Positions 9,702-21,596 of a stretch of 64,000 nucleotides of DNA are shown one piece after another. The DNA is from Hirsutella rhossiliensis (lineage: Eukaryota > Ascomycota > Sordariomycetes > Hypocreales > Ophiocordycipitaceae). The stretch is taken from contig NW_025408673.1 of NCBI RefSeq assembly GCF_020360975.1, positions 1,674,001 through 1,738,000 on the forward strand. Direction: 5' to 3'. The position numbers and the translations under genes were made by a program. The notes beneath the pieces were generated by a model. The model was given only the letters and a program-made list of their open reading frames with translations. It searched no databases and had not been told where the DNA came from. The stretch's first letter is position 1, and every line of letters begins with the position of its first letter.

Positions 9702-12700
9702 TCAGCCGCCCTTTCGCTCCGACTCGTGCTTCGGGGGCTGTTCGGCGTGCCCCTGCTGGCCAGCCGCGTTGGCAGCCTTCTTCTTCCCCTTGCCGGCCTT
9801 TTGCCAGCCGCCGTCGCTCTCGCTCTTGGCCCCCCGTACGTGTCCGTTGACGCGGGGGCTCATGGCCTTCGAGACCGGCACCGAGGCCTTTTCTGGCCTT
9901 TGCGCTCGGTCGTCTTCGTAAACTGCAATGCGTCTCTCCGTCGGCGTCGGCGCCCCCTCGTCAATCTCCGCGTCGGCGGGGCGCCCTTCATTCCGCGCGT
10001 CTGGCTTGGCCGGAAGCCAGAAGCCGTCATTCTGTCGAACGGCGTTGGGAGACGATGCCCCGGCCTCGTACACGGGAGAAAGGTGGGCCGAGTCGATGAC
10101 TGTCGGCTTGTTGGCGCGCTGGTCGCCGATGGCGAGGTCCAGAGGGGCAATCACGCCGTTCTGGGGCTGCCGTGACATCCAGCGCTGCCTCGCCGACGGC
10201 GAGAGGCGAGCAGGGCTGCCGTTGGGCGTCGTTTCCTGTTGATAGCCTTTAGGGCTGATGTGCTGCGCGGCCATCAAGGCCACTCGCTCGCGAAAAGACG
10301 CGTCGTCCGATGTGGGGGGCCCCACGGAGGGTGTGCTGCTGCCGTTGACAACCATGGGGAGCTGCTCGGCGGCTGACCCCGGGGAGGGGATCGATGGCGC
10401 CTCGGCCGTGAGCGACATCGAGTCAGAACCGCCATTGACCCAGGCCGCCTGGTCGAGATCGGCAGTGGCGACCAGATTCTCCTCTGGTTGCAGGGACTCC
10501 CTCCTCGATGCTTGCCGCTGGCCCGACACGGCACTTGCCTTGAGGCAAGACCCATTGACCACAAGCGGTCGGGACGAGTTCTTGCCATGGTTGGATGGCG
10601 ACGCCGCAGATGGCAGCGAGGCTGCTGGTGTGCCGACCGAAAAGGCACGCATATGTCCGAGGGGCGACGGCGACCTCGACGCCCGCTTCATCCTCCTGTC
10701 CAAGATGGTCTGCGGGAGCTGGTCCGTGGAGAGCCTCCTCCTGCCGGGGCCGGTGGACGCGGCCGCGAGATCGCCAAAGGCAATACCGTTGGAGAGACCT
10801 TGGGGCGGCGGCGTCGGCTGCTGCTGCTGTTGAGGCTGGGCATGCCCGGCGAGGCTGGACTCCCGGGCCTGGAAGAACCCTGCCGACCTGCCGTCGTCCT
10901 CGGACGACTCGGGCGACTCCGAGACGGCCTTTGGTGTCTCGTCAAAGTCGGCGTCGTCCGGCATGAAGCTGGGGATGGGTACTCCGTGGGCGTTCTTGGG
11001 CGCGTAGGCGGAAGCGCTCGTCGGCGTCTGGCTTCCGCGATGGTAGGCGGTTTGGGAGTAGGCTGCCGAGGGCGACCGCGACGCTGGCTGAGATTGCGAC
11101 CTAAGCGAACTGCTAGACGCCGAGGCACCGGTGTCGGTCGTGACCGTCGACCGTTGCAGCGAACGGCGAAACTCCTGGCCCGACCCGCCCGTGGTGGCGG
11201 GAGACGACGGGTAGGTCCCGTAGCCCACGCCGGCCACCTGCGGGTAAAACGCGTGGCCGATGCTCATGTTGTAGAGGGCGTACAGATCGGGTCGGAGCGT
11301 GGTGCCGACTGGGATGTTGTCGAAGGAATTCGTCCGGGCGCGGTCCGACGGCTGCTGGCCCGGCGCTGTGCCTGTCGGCACCCGCTGATGACCCATGGCC
11401 TGGGACTGCTGGAGAAAGCCGGGGGACTGCGCAAAGAGCTGCAGCTGGCGCATGTTCTCCTGGTACGCCATCTGCGTCATGAGATCCTGCTGCGCGTACT
11501 GAAACTGGAAGTGCGGGTTCTGGTACCACGTCATGTCCTGCTGCATGCTCACGGGCGCCATGAAGACGCCGTTGTCATACGTCGGCACGCTCGACGACGC
11601 TCTCCTGCTGGAGCCGCCGCCTGCTGCAGCGCCCCCTCCTCCTCCGCCCCCCCGGTGGAAGTTGGCGTTGTGACGCCCTCCCCTGTAGGCGCCGCGACCA
11701 CCTCGGCCCGAATGCGTCGAGTGCGTTTGCGAGGAGCTGCGCAGCAGGACCGGGCGAGACTGCTGTGCCGGGCGGGTCCATACCCTCTCCTCCTCCTTGG
11801 GGTAGACGTACTGCTCGCACGCCTCGCTCAGCTTGGCGGCCGAGATGAGGTCAAACGCCCTTCGAAGCTCCAGATGCAGGCCCCGAAAGGCATATTCATC
11901 GGCGGTATTACCGAGATTTCGGGACACGTTGAAGGGCTCTTCGACGCAGAGCTGATTGTTCAACTGATAGTTCCACTTCTTGTCTACCTTGGTGATTAGC
12001 TTTCCCTGCCGGACGGACAGGACGTGCTTGTCGTAGTCGAACTCGTGCGCGTAGAAGCGAAAGAACTGGAATAACAACTCGGGCACCGACGACTTGTTCT
12101 TGCTTCCGTACCCCCGAATCTTCTTGAGATTGTCGGCAAAGTCGCTCACAGTCCCGTCCGGCTTGGGAAGCTTGTGTGGAAGCCGGTGCAGCGCGGGAAG
12201 CACGGGGGGGCTCCGGACCTGGAGAAACGCAATGATGAGGCATATCCACGTGTACGAGCTCAACGTGCCACCGAGACCTGCCATGACGATTAGCGCCAGT
12301 CTCGCCAGAGGTATCCGAGGGGCGGTCACGCGAGTCGCGCAGCACCGCATATCTTACCAGCATCATTGACGATCCTCCTCCGGGTCCAATACTTGATGAT
12401 CATGGCGAGCTGCCGCACGCGGGGGTCAGCCTCGACGTACGTCCGCACCATCCGGGTGTTCTCGAGAGCGAGGGTATTGTTGACGTTCATGTCGCAGGCC
12501 AGGCCCAGCTCGGGGTCCCAGATCTTGACAATGGGCACCTTGGCGGCCGATATGCACACCACCTTTTCCATTCCACCTGCGAGAGCATCGTCAGCGGGAC
12601 CGTACCGGCGAGGGACCGTGGGATCGGGGCGTGGGTACGTACGGCGGGCGAGGAGATTGGCTATCATGCAGACGCCTTCCAGCTCGTGCCACGGGGTGGT

Positions 12701-13832
12701 GATGCAAATGTCCACTAGAGAAACAGCGTCGTCAGCTATGTTCTTGTCTTGCATGCTGCGCCATTGATGCGGGAGGGGCAAGGGGGCGCGTACCGTCAGA
12801 GTCGTCGGAGCAGAGCAAGTTGCCCGAAGAACCAAAAAGATGGACCCGTATGTCGTGACCCGGCCATTCCACGTTGAAAATCCTCTCCAGCTTGCCGACC
12901 AATTTCTTCCTGTTGGCCTCGACGGCGTCGGTGGGCAATAAGCGGTCGAAAATCTCGCGCACGTCTGTATTTAACCTTCGCTCCTCGTCCTCGGACAACT
13001 TGCTCTTGACGTTGCGCAGGTCAAGCTTCTCCAAGCGGTCGCTGCCCACCGAGTAGGGTATTCTTCGCCTCGAGTTCATCTGCGCCGTCTCATACTTGCA
13101 TCCGCCAAAGCGCGGTGGCAGGGGCCGCAGCGAGGGCAGGGTGCTGTTCGTCTCCGAGTACGCCGAGCGTGGCGAGTGGCTGTTTGGGACGGGGGGGGAC
13201 GGGCCGCGGGATTCAAACGAGAACTGGCGGGCGTGCTGGTGGGGCGTCGAGGGCACCGAGCTCGAGTGGGACTGGCCCTGGGCTGAGGCGGCGGCGGTGG
13301 CGGCGGCGGTCGAACGCTGCGAGACGCTCGTCGACGACTCGGCGGCGAGCTGCTTGGCAGGCATCCTGGGCGGAGGGTCCTTGGATGCTATAACCGGGTG
13401 GCTCTTGTCCTGGTTGTTTTGTGACCTGCTCCCATGGCCTCCAGCTGCGGCTGCCTTCCCGGCCTGGGCGTCCTTGAGCGACACCTTGCTAGAGGATCGC
13501 GACCTCGACCCGGCGTGGACGTGGGGGGCCGACACGACGGGGGGGAGGGGCGGCGTCTGAAGGCCACCTCCTCCGCGGCTGGGCGAGACAAGCTTGTTGT
13601 AGTGGAGGAGCTGAGCGTGGTAGATGTTGGACTGCTGGGGGAACAGGAAGGGCAGGAAGTCGAGGTGGGAGCCCAAGGAGGCGGCGGCGGGGGCGGGGGC
13701 AATAACGGGGTCCGGGGAGCCGTCCGAGGCTATGAGGGACGCCGGGGAGGTGACAGCCGAGGTGGCGGCCGTGGACCAGGAGCTCGAGTGAAAAGAATGC
13801 CGGGGTTCAGACGTCGATGCCCGGGCGTCCAT
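9702..13832 (-). CDS. Cid1-type non-canonical poly(A)/nucleotidyl polymerase with long disordered tail, about 1,301 aa, four exons
   Basis: Four exons: 12,794-13,832; 12,643-12,714; 12,358-12,576; 9,702-12,277. The introns are 79, 66 and 80 nt, all GT-AG and all phase 1. Residues about 333-349 form the nucleotidyltransferase motif: GSS, ten residues, then DSDVDI. The first intron falls exactly between DSD and VDI. The third catalytic acidic residue lies in LACDMNVNNTLAL. Next come the conserved NDAG-LGGTLSSYTWICL region and the PAP-associated domain with EPFNVSRNLGN. This is the architecture of Cid1/Trf4-like terminal RNA nucleotidyltransferases, which add A or U to RNA 3' ends. The N-terminal 250 residues are Ser/Pro/Ala-rich. 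The C-terminal about 700 residues are low-complexity and contain an RGG-like Gly/Arg patch and a short poly-Gln run, suggesting RNA-granule behaviour (inference). Whether it adds A or U cannot be read here. Confidence 0.88.
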
Positions 13833-15207
13833 GAGGCGGGAGGGCCTCGGGCGGGGGAGGGGGAGCGAGGACGAAGAGCAGGAGCGTCGACGAGGGCGGG
13901 ACGGGTAGCGGGAGGTGGAGAGGACTGGTTATGTAAATTCGTATCGAGTCGCGGCGGCGTGGAGGAGTGGGAGGAGGGCCTTGTTGCGAGGACTGAGGGG
14001 CTCTTGTATCGAAGCGAGACGAGAGGGAGCGGGTAGGCGAGAGCGGCTTCGTCGTGGCCGGCAATGGCGGAACTTGGGCGAGAAGCTACTCGCAGGCGTC
14101 GGCGGCCACGGCTGCCCACACGTCGTGGGCGTTGGGAGGAAAGGCGGCTCGGGTTGGCGACTTGCAAGCAAGGCAAAGCGGCCGAGGTCGATCAGAGGCG
14201 CGGAACATGGGACACAGGTGCGTGGGCGCAGCGTAGCAAGGTGCAAGTAGCGGCTCCTCTGGCAGCGCGCTTCGAGAGGAACGAAACGAACGAGTTGCGT
14301 GATAATGATGGGGTGGCGCTGCGACGACGGAGATCGGTCGGGGGTGTCACAGGGACGGGGGATACCGGCCAAAGTCAAAAAGGGGGGGGGACACTGGCAC
14401 GGTTCCACGAATAACCTGTGTGGGCGGGAAGAGGATGAATGGGCGAGCCACCAGCCTCGTGTTGTCGATGACCAGGAAAGACACGGCCGGAGTGTGGGGA
14501 GGGGGCTTGGTGGCGGCACCGGAGAGGGAGGCGAGAAAACGAGGGAGAAAGAGAGAAAGTGGGTTGCGAGAGAGCGTGCGCGCGTGGGTGAGAGAGTTGC
14601 GTGCGAGGGAGAGTGCGAGAGAGAGTGAGAGAGAGAGAGAGAATGGGGGAGGGAGAGGCGGTGCGTGCGTATCCGTAGGTACTTGCAATATGTCAGGGCG
14701 AGGCAACTGTCTGGCCAGGAGGAGTGTCGAAATGCCGTGCCACCAATGGCAGCAAAGTAACGCTGCATGTCTTTTCCCTTGGGCTGCCGCATTTGCTGGA
14801 GAAGCAGGCCGGGGAGCGAGGGCCAGGGAGCGAGGGCCAGGCACCACAGCGCCCAACAGAGGGCGCCGCCGGTGCCTGCTAGCCCGTGCCTGGATCGAGG
14901 GGACGCGGGTATCCGTACAGTGTCTCGGGAAGCGGCACTGTAGGCATACCAACCTTACAGGACTACGGCACACTGGCTTGCCACTGCTTTTCCCGAGCGG
15001 GCCAGGCCTGAGTGGGCACGACACGGCAATGCTCTTGGGGGCCGGCAAGGCTAGCAGCATCGCGCGGGCGTCTATCCACTACAGCACAGTCTTTGGCGGG
15101 TGGCCGGAACACCGGACGGCAAACAGGGCGCCGGGCACTGTATACCTACGCCCTCGACGCAGCGCGCTATGTATCCCACGAGCGTGCGGGTACCTACACC
15201 CTAATTA

Positions 15208-15226
15208 CCTAGTACGTAGTACTAGG
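15208..15226. repeat. 19-bp near-perfect palindrome around GTACGTAGTAC
   Basis: The arms CCTAGTAC and GTACTAGG flank a 3-nt centre. The intergenic DNA contains many shorter GTAC-centred palindromes of the same flavour. Confidence 0.7.
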
Positions 15227-15983
15227 TCGTGGTGGCTAATAGTTTTCTGTGCTTTGAGGCGGTTGAGTTGGGCGCGTAATGCTGCCTTTGTTCTCCGTGC
15301 CTTGGGCTTCGGATATCGGCCGCGCCGTCCAGCCGCCGGCAAGTGGCGCCATGCGGACTCTACACGCCTACGGTAGGTAGTTAAGGAGGTAGGTTAAGTA
15401 TGTATGTAGGGGAAAGCAGGCAGCGGCTCGTGATGCCTGCTGAAAGGGGTCGTGGCGATAAGTTACAGAGCAGGCCTGTACCTGCCAAGCCTGCACTCGT
15501 CTCCCGTCCCAGCAAGCAGGACGGGCTCTTATCGATTGTCCGTGCCGTCGCAGAGTGCCGGCGGCGCTCAACAAGAGCGACAAGAGCCTCAGCTCGCCCG
15601 TCCCCGAGCAATAGGGGAATAGGGGTCAAAGGCTAAGGTACAGTACGGATACTTGTAGGCGGGTACCTACCTACCACCTTGCGTCGAGTCAAGTACTCAC
15701 GGTACAGTATCCGTATTGGGAGGTCTCAAGCAACAGGCCGCTTAGCCCCCCCCCCTGGGCAAGGCAAGGACAGGACTTGCTTCGGTTTTAGACACGTGAC
15801 GATGGCTGGGAGAGAGCCGAATGCTCGCATTGAGCTAGCACTGAAGTGTCACGGGCTCGACGCCCTCCGCTCGCCAACGGCAGGTGTCTTGTTGTCCGCG
15901 ACTATCGAAGGCGAGAGTCCCTCAAAGTTGGCGCGGCCGTGGCTGCACTGGACGTTAGGTAGTTCGCTGGACTGCTGCGTCCC

Positions 15984-16029
15984 TGCCTACCTACCTACCT
16001 AAGGTACCTGCCTACCTGCCTGCCTGCCA
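15984..16029. repeat. Tetranucleotide TACC/TGCC tract
   Basis: CCTACCTACCTACC followed by a GGTACC word and then CCTGCCTGCC units are visible directly. Confidence 0.8.
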
Positions 16030-16840
16030 GGAATACCTTACGGTACCTGGCCCTGGCGAGTGGGTAGGTACTGTACACTACGTGATGCAGCCGCCGCTAA
16101 GGGATGGACGAACCGCAGCGCCGGGACCCGCTGGCCCTGACTGAGAAACACACTGCTGGTCATGAATGAATGAGTAAGGCACTGACTGACGAAGCGCAGC
16201 GAGAGTCGGCAGCGAGAGTCGTCGGTTGCGCAATGCGTGCTTGCCCGTGGCAGGAATGCGGTGAATGACGTGGGGGCATTTCTTGCGCACCGCACGGGCG
16301 GAGTATCTCCCAAGTACTCTTGGGCTCAGCATTGCACTACTCGGACCCCAGCAAGGGGACTCCGAGGTACATGGCAGGTACTGGACAAGGAGGTCTCCTG
16401 AGTCGGCGGCCGTACTTGGTAAAAGCCGAGTGCCTCGCTGTTTCTCCGCCGCGGCACTGTGTTCAGGTACCTACGAACTGTGCTGGCACTAGCCTCGGCG
16501 GGTGCAAACTGGTACCTCAGGTGGGTAGGCTAGTACTGAGCAAGCAGGTACAGGTACAGGGCGCTATGGAAATTGGCTGGCAAATCCCCCCCCCCTTTTC
16601 ATTCTTCAAGAAATGCCCCATTTCTTCGCTTTGCCGTGAGTACTAATTGGGTAACGAGTCTAACTAATGACAAGCTTGCGCATACAGAGTACGGAGTTCA
16701 GTCTTCCAGCTTCCATGCACACCTTCCTTAGTCTGCTGGCACAAATAAAGACGATTGACTCGTGCCGCCACGCATGCCCACGCTGTCTTTCCACCGTTCC
16801 GAACGCCCACCACAAAAGGCCCCCCGGCCCGTCGCCGAGG

Positions 16841-16896
16841 ATAATGAAAGGACATGAAAGGACATGAAAAAGGATATGAAAGGACATGAAAGGACA
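16841..16896. repeat. GGACATGAAA tandem repeat, about five copies
   Basis: Units GGACATGAAA, with one GGATATGAAA variant, an AATGAAA first copy and one copy spaced by extra A residues, run head to tail for about 55 bp. Confidence 0.85.
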
Positions 16897-17987
16897 CGCG
16901 CCTTATGCGCCATCTTGGCCCGTCTGGCGCGCGAGGCTGCCGACCTTTGGTTCACCGTGACGAAAAGGGGGTCCTTGTTTTGCCCCCTCCCCCCGGACCT
17001 CGACGTCATATTCCAGTCGGTGACTGGTCTTTTTTTAGTCAAGTCAGGAAAGCGCTGGTGAAACCCTCCGTCGTCTCGCCGCCGACGAGTCGAGAGGCGT
17101 TGGCTGTTTTCATCAACCGCAGATAGATGGCCGTTTCATCCCATCTAGCCTTCAGCCTCATGCATGCCCGCTGGACCGGCGGCTGGGATATGCCGGTACA
17201 TGGGCGCGTCGTGGAACACACTGCCTGCCTGGTCCTCGCACATTGGCCCATTCGCGTTGCTTTTCCCTCTCCTCTGTTCTCAGTCACGGCATGTACTTCG
17301 TCTCGACCCCCGGTCCCTGCCGCTGTCGCATCCGAGCCGCGCCCCTTATTTGCCTTGTATCACGGAGTACGGATTAGCATGTACAGTGAATAGCAGTAAT
17401 ATATTCCCGTCGTCCCAGGTTTTGAGCCCTCGGTCCTTGCGTGGGGTGAGTTGAGCATGTCCTTTTCCGTCTTGTGAATCAGTTGCGTAGATGGACACTC
17501 TTCCCGTGCCGACTGCCGGCCGCCTCTTCACCCCTTGGGTACTGCAGTGTCCATTCAAGAATTTCAGTGTAGGCAAGTGTAGGCAGTGCAGGTGGGATGT
17601 ATCCGTACATCTATCTAGAAGATGGACTGCATGGGGCAGATCGTGGAGCATCCCCTCATCTTGCCCGCTCCAGTGCCGATCCACACGGAGCAGCGAGCAA
17701 CAGCCAGGACGCGCGAGGATAAAGAATAAACCTGACGTAGCTGTCGGTTTACATACAGCACATGGAGCTTCTCACGTTATGCCTTGTACCGAGTATCCGT
17801 AATTACGGATATTTACCTGGATGACCTGACCACAACCCACATAGTCATGCATGTCCCAGCACGGCACGGATAGACACGGCCGTCTTCCACCAACAACAGG
17901 CTCTTGTCCACGCGACTCACGTCGGACAAAGTACTGTGCCGTGCTGTGCATGCGCAGGGCTAACAAAGGGCCCCGGATTAAGTTATG

Positions 17988-18028
17988 CATCCATCCAATC
18001 CATCCGTCCCATCCATCCAATCCATCCC
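17988..18028. repeat. CATC/CCAT tetranucleotide tract
   Basis: Repeated CATCCATCCAATCCATCC units are visible directly. Confidence 0.85.
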
Positions 18029-19069
18029 TCTATTGAAAGCCAAGCCCAGCCCCGACGACGGCCGTCTAGTCTATTATTATATCGCTGTTCCGCAATTACA
18101 TACCAACATAAATCGCGGCACCTCGCTGCGAGGGGCCGAGAGCAGAAGCCGGCATCCTTAGCGGCGGGCTGAGGGCTCCTGGCGCCACGCCTGGCCAGGT
18201 TCCTGTTAGCCATCTCGCGACGTCGTTCTCGTCCCCAAAAGGAAACATGGCCTATAAGAATCAAAACCATCCAATGCCGCTTGATCCCCATCGAGGCGTA
18301 CAAGTTCAGTTGGGCCAAAGAGAGACGCCCTTGATTCCATCTCCGACGTCCAACCCCCGGTTCCGTCAGTCGCGTATGTAAGAATATCACTCCTGTGCCT
18401 GCTGCTGACGCTTCCTTTGCCCCCGCCATCCTCCGTGAGGCTGCGTGATGACTCCCCGGCTGGATCACTGGCTGCGCCTATGCTGACCGAGTGATTCAAT
18501 AGCGTCGTCGCGTCTCGCTCGTCTCGCAGCCTGAGTCGTCCGATCAAGCGCCACTCGCACCCCGTCGTCCAACTAACGACCATCGTTACTTGGCACATTT
18601 TCGTACAGGACGGCCGTACAGTCCCGTAATCCGGATACTTGGCGTGTGTTTTGTGGTGTCGACAACAGTTCCGTTCCGCCTGTGAGCAACAGTCGAATCC
18701 AGTATTGGAGCCAATGGCTCGCTCCCACCAACTCGGCTGCTATATGCCCCCTCGACGCCGGGTCAGGACTTGCCTAGCAAACGCACAGACATCCACTCAT
18801 AAAAAAGAAAGAAAAATGTGTACCGTGATGAACTTGCAATCACTTTGCCTTGTTTCCTGAAGCCCTAAATGTGACCCTCCAACGCCCGTGGCCTGGTAGT
18901 CTATACAGCCCGCTTCCAAGTCTGTACCGGTACAATCTCTATCGGCCTCGTAACCAACGAGCCCATGCAAAGTACGTGTTTGAGAAACAAGCCCAATTGA
19001 CAAGGAAAGTTGTATCCACTTATCGGCGTCCATCCTCCGTGGACCCCATTGGCCCGGCACCGTCGCCGG

Positions 19070-20185
19070 TTACCCATTGCCTCTACTGTCTTTGGCCTCG
19101 TCCAACGACATCGTCACCTCCTCGTCCAGAGCTTCTGTGCTCTCCGGCGGAGGCCCGTCGTCGCCGTACGTCGTCGCCTCGGTCAGCCCCGCCAGCTCGA
19201 AGCGCACCACGGCCCTGCATATGATGGCGCTGGCCGCGTACCGCGCCACCACCTTTGTCGCGTCGCGGACGCTGAAGAAGAGCAGGCTCGAGAAGATGAG
19301 CGTGCCGAAGACGACGTGCGCCACCGTGCAGATGCTCAGGAACCAGCTCAGCGCGTAGTAGGCCACGTGCTCCCGCCGCCACGCCATGCGGCTCGGCCGC
19401 TGGAAGGCCGACGGGATTAGCTCGTCGGGCACCCACGACGCGAAGCCCCCCGCGGCCGGGCCCGGCGGTGGTGGTGGCTTGTACACCCTGACCCGGAGGT
19501 GCAGCGCTATGGTGCCGCCGCCGTGGATGAGGACAGCAATGAGCGTCCACAGCGAGGGGAGCCAGGTCGTCGTGGGCACGAAGACGACGATGGCGCGGGT
19601 GCCGAGCCGATGCGCCTCCAGCACGACGTTGGTGGCCGCCACCCCGACAAGGAGGTACTCGGAAAGGCTGACGACGGGCCGCAGTCCCATGTGAATCCCG
19701 CTCCAGTGGAAGCCGGGCATGCCCAGGTTGCGCGTCTCGCCCCCGCGGACGAAGCGCGCCAGCATCTCGATGAACTCGCTCCCCTTGACCGTCGTCACCG
19801 CGGGGCTCCCGGTGGCCAGCAAAAAGGACAAGATGGGCCTCCGGAGGCCGAGTAAGGCTGTCTCGGCCGTCGTGCTCCCCAGCGACTGGAGGATCATGGG
19901 TGCCGAGCCGAGCACGATGGAGCTGGCCGCCATGTTGACCTTGTAGAAGTCGCTCATTTGAGTGAGGATGCAGTTGATGAGGACGCTGACACGGGTCTTC
20001 TGCGTCACGTTGGGCGAGTGTCCGTGTTTGTAGTCTTCAAATTCGACGCCGCATTTGCTTTGGATGATTTCTTGAACGGCCTCGTACCAGGTCGAGCCCG
20101 TCTGGTCGAACTGACGCGTTGGACGGCCGTGGGCGGCTACGTACAGCAGCGAAATCGTCGCCATTGCATATCTGAAGGCGTGCAT
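19070..20185 (-). CDS. Polytopic membrane protein of unknown function, about 371 aa
   Basis: I place the start at the ATG at 20,183-20,185 (MHAFRYAMATIS), which opens with a hydrophobic segment that could be a signal anchor. The frame continues upstream to 20,539, but that extension is compositionally random, and a TATAAA box on the minus strand at 20,449-20,454 lies within it. The protein has about six hydrophobic segments; examples are VSLSEYLLVGVAATNVVL, LWTLIAVLIHGGGTIALHL and YALSWFLSICTVAHVVFGTL, the last followed by IFSSLLFF. A Pro-rich loop (PPPPPGPAA) sits before the last pair, and the cytosolic-looking tail is acidic. There is an NVT glycosylation sequon in the N-terminal loop. It resembles conserved single-exon membrane proteins seen across Sordariomycetes, but I cannot name a family or substrate. 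Confidence 0.7.
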   Translation of the reverse strand: MHAFRYAMATISLLYVAAHGRPTRQFDQTGSTWYEAVQEIIQSKCGVEFEDYKHGHSPNVTQKTRVSVLINCILTQMSDFYKVNMAASSIVLGSAPMILQSLGSTTAETALLGLRRPILSFLLATGSPAVTTVKGSEFIEMLARFVRGGETRNLGMPGFHWSGIHMGLRPVVSLSEYLLVGVAATNVVLEAHRLGTRAIVVFVPTTTWLPSLWTLIAVLIHGGGTIALHLRVRVYKPPPPPGPAAGGFASWVPDELIPSAFQRPSRMAWRREHVAYYALSWFLSICTVAHVVFGTLIFSSLLFFSVRDATKVVARYAASAIICRAVVRFELAGLTEATTYGDDGPPPESTEALDEEVTMSLDEAKDSRGNG

Positions 20186-20448
20186 GTTGCCAGACGCGGA
20201 TCGCCCGCGATGCCCGTCGTCGTTAATGTGCCCGTAGCTGGCTGACGTGGATGGACCGGGGGTGGAATATGAGAAAAGGCAGAACAGGGCAGGGACAGAA
20301 GGCCAAGGCCTACTTTCAGCTTGGAGTTGCTCAGGTCGCATGCAACGAGCGAATCGAGGGTTGGATAAAGACGTTTGGCCATCTCCGAAAGGGCTGGACC
20401 CTCGATGAGTTGCCACCCCGAGAGCGAGCTTTCTCTGCCTCGGCGCCT

Positions 20449-20454
20449 TTATAA
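20449..20454 (-). promoter_or_regulatory. TATA box of the membrane-protein gene
   Basis: TATAAA reads on the minus strand about 265 nt upstream of the chosen ATG. Its position argues for the internal start codon at 20,185 over the longer frame. Confidence 0.4.
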
Positions 20455-21469
20455 GTTGGTTGCTCAATCTCAACGCCAGGCATGCATCCCAGTAAGCACG
20501 CATGAGCCATCTTGTTCTCGTAATTTCCAGCAGAGGCAAAGGCTAGCATTCATTGTGGCAAATAGCAGCTCAGTAGCTTCTCGCGCCGCCCATGGTTGAG
20601 TTTATAGGAGAAGACTCTCCGGCGAGTCGTCGTCAAGGCCGAAGAAGCAAATGCCCAGCTGAATCAAGCTTTCATCTCGCCTGGTCTCCCGATGGCGAGG
20701 ATGCTGTACCCGAATCGCGAAATGCACTCGCAAAGCATCGTTATACCCAGCGGACGACCAGACTCTGCTAGTCGGCATCACAAGACTCAAGGCCAGCCGT
20801 TCGATCATGCCGTCCCCTTTGCCGCATGAGGAGAATGTCTCGCAAAAGGGGCTAGCCGGCGAGCATTCCGCGCACGAAGCTTCCCGGCTGCATGTTCCGC
20901 TAGCCCGATCAAAGTTGACGGGAGAAGGAGAGGCCATGGAGGCGCCGATCCCGGCTGACTGGAGGGAAGAATGTATATCTTGGTCGTAGGAAGCACAGCC
21001 ACTTGGAGAGGTAGCGTATCCCTGGACGTTTGGGGAGGGTATCGCTGTCTGCCGCAAAGGCTCTCCCTTCGAAAACACCAAGTCTCGACAGGACCTCGCA
21101 CACGATGCCTTTTATCTCTGCGCAGGCTTTCGAGCTCTCCCGTGGCTCCGCAAGTTGGTTTGGGCCCGCAGGTTCGTGACGGTACTGATGCGAGCGTGGG
21201 TGAGGAAGTCTTCCAGCTCAGTTGGTAAAAGAGTGATGATTCAATGTGAGAGGTCGTCGTCGGGCCATCTTCGGGAGCCGCAAGGCTGACACCAAGTTCC
21301 TCCCACACCAATCGGAAGCCCCTTCTGAGCCCCATATTTTGCCGCCCCTCCTCTGACCTCAACTCTCAGCCTCGTCCCAAACAAACCCCCCTTTCAAACC
21401 GGAAGCCCAACGCGACGCACCCCCAAGGGTCCAAGAGCGTTCAGGGGCTCTAACAGCCCCCGTCTCAGG

Positions 21470-21560
21470 CCTCTCTCGCCGCCGCCGCCGCCGCCGCCAC
21501 CCCACGCCGGCTTTCATTTCTTTCTTCCTTCTTCTCCTCCTTTCCCTTTTTGATTATGCG
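21470..21560 (+). promoter_or_regulatory. Pyrimidine-rich core-promoter tract
   Basis: A dense run of C and T (CTTTCTTCCTTCTTCTCC and similar) ends about 40 nt before the ATG at 21,597. Such tracts mark transcription starts of many filamentous-fungal genes; the role here is inferred from position. Confidence 0.4.
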
Positions 21561-21596
21561 TCTCCCTCGTCCCGGGATCTCCACCCAACCACCACC

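Larger units (their letters stand above)
13833..19069. other. 5.2-kb intergenic region, no supported gene
   Basis: The first kilobase is CT/GA-rich and likely holds the promoter and leader of the polymerase-like gene. The remainder holds tetranucleotide TACC/TGCC runs, CATC runs, a GGACATGAAA tandem repeat, an exact 14-bp duplication near 14,813-14,841, and many GGTAC/GTACC and TACGGAGTA words. None of the open frames has domain content, consistent codon bias or intron structure. Confidence 0.5.
20186..21596. other. Divergent intergenic region
   Basis: This holds the 5' regions of the membrane-protein gene (-) and the AhpC/TSA-like gene (+). A minus-strand frame at 20,602-21,081 (159 codons) ends in a protein-like stretch (LIQLGICFFGLDDD), but it has no recognised domain and overlaps a second open frame, so I do not call it. 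A CT-rich block follows at 21,470-21,560. Confidence 0.4.

Noticed and set aside
18206..18598. 130-codon minus-strand frame in the 5-kb gap
   Set aside because: No domain, overlaps other frames, composition not distinct from noise.
20186..20539. N-terminal extension of the membrane-protein frame
   Set aside because: Random composition and a TATA box inside it; the internal ATG at 20,185 opens directly with a hydrophobic segment.
20602..21081. 159-codon minus-strand frame ending LGICFFGLDDD
   Set aside because: The tail looks protein-like, but there is no recognised family and it overlaps another frame and a probable promoter region. Transcript evidence would be needed.
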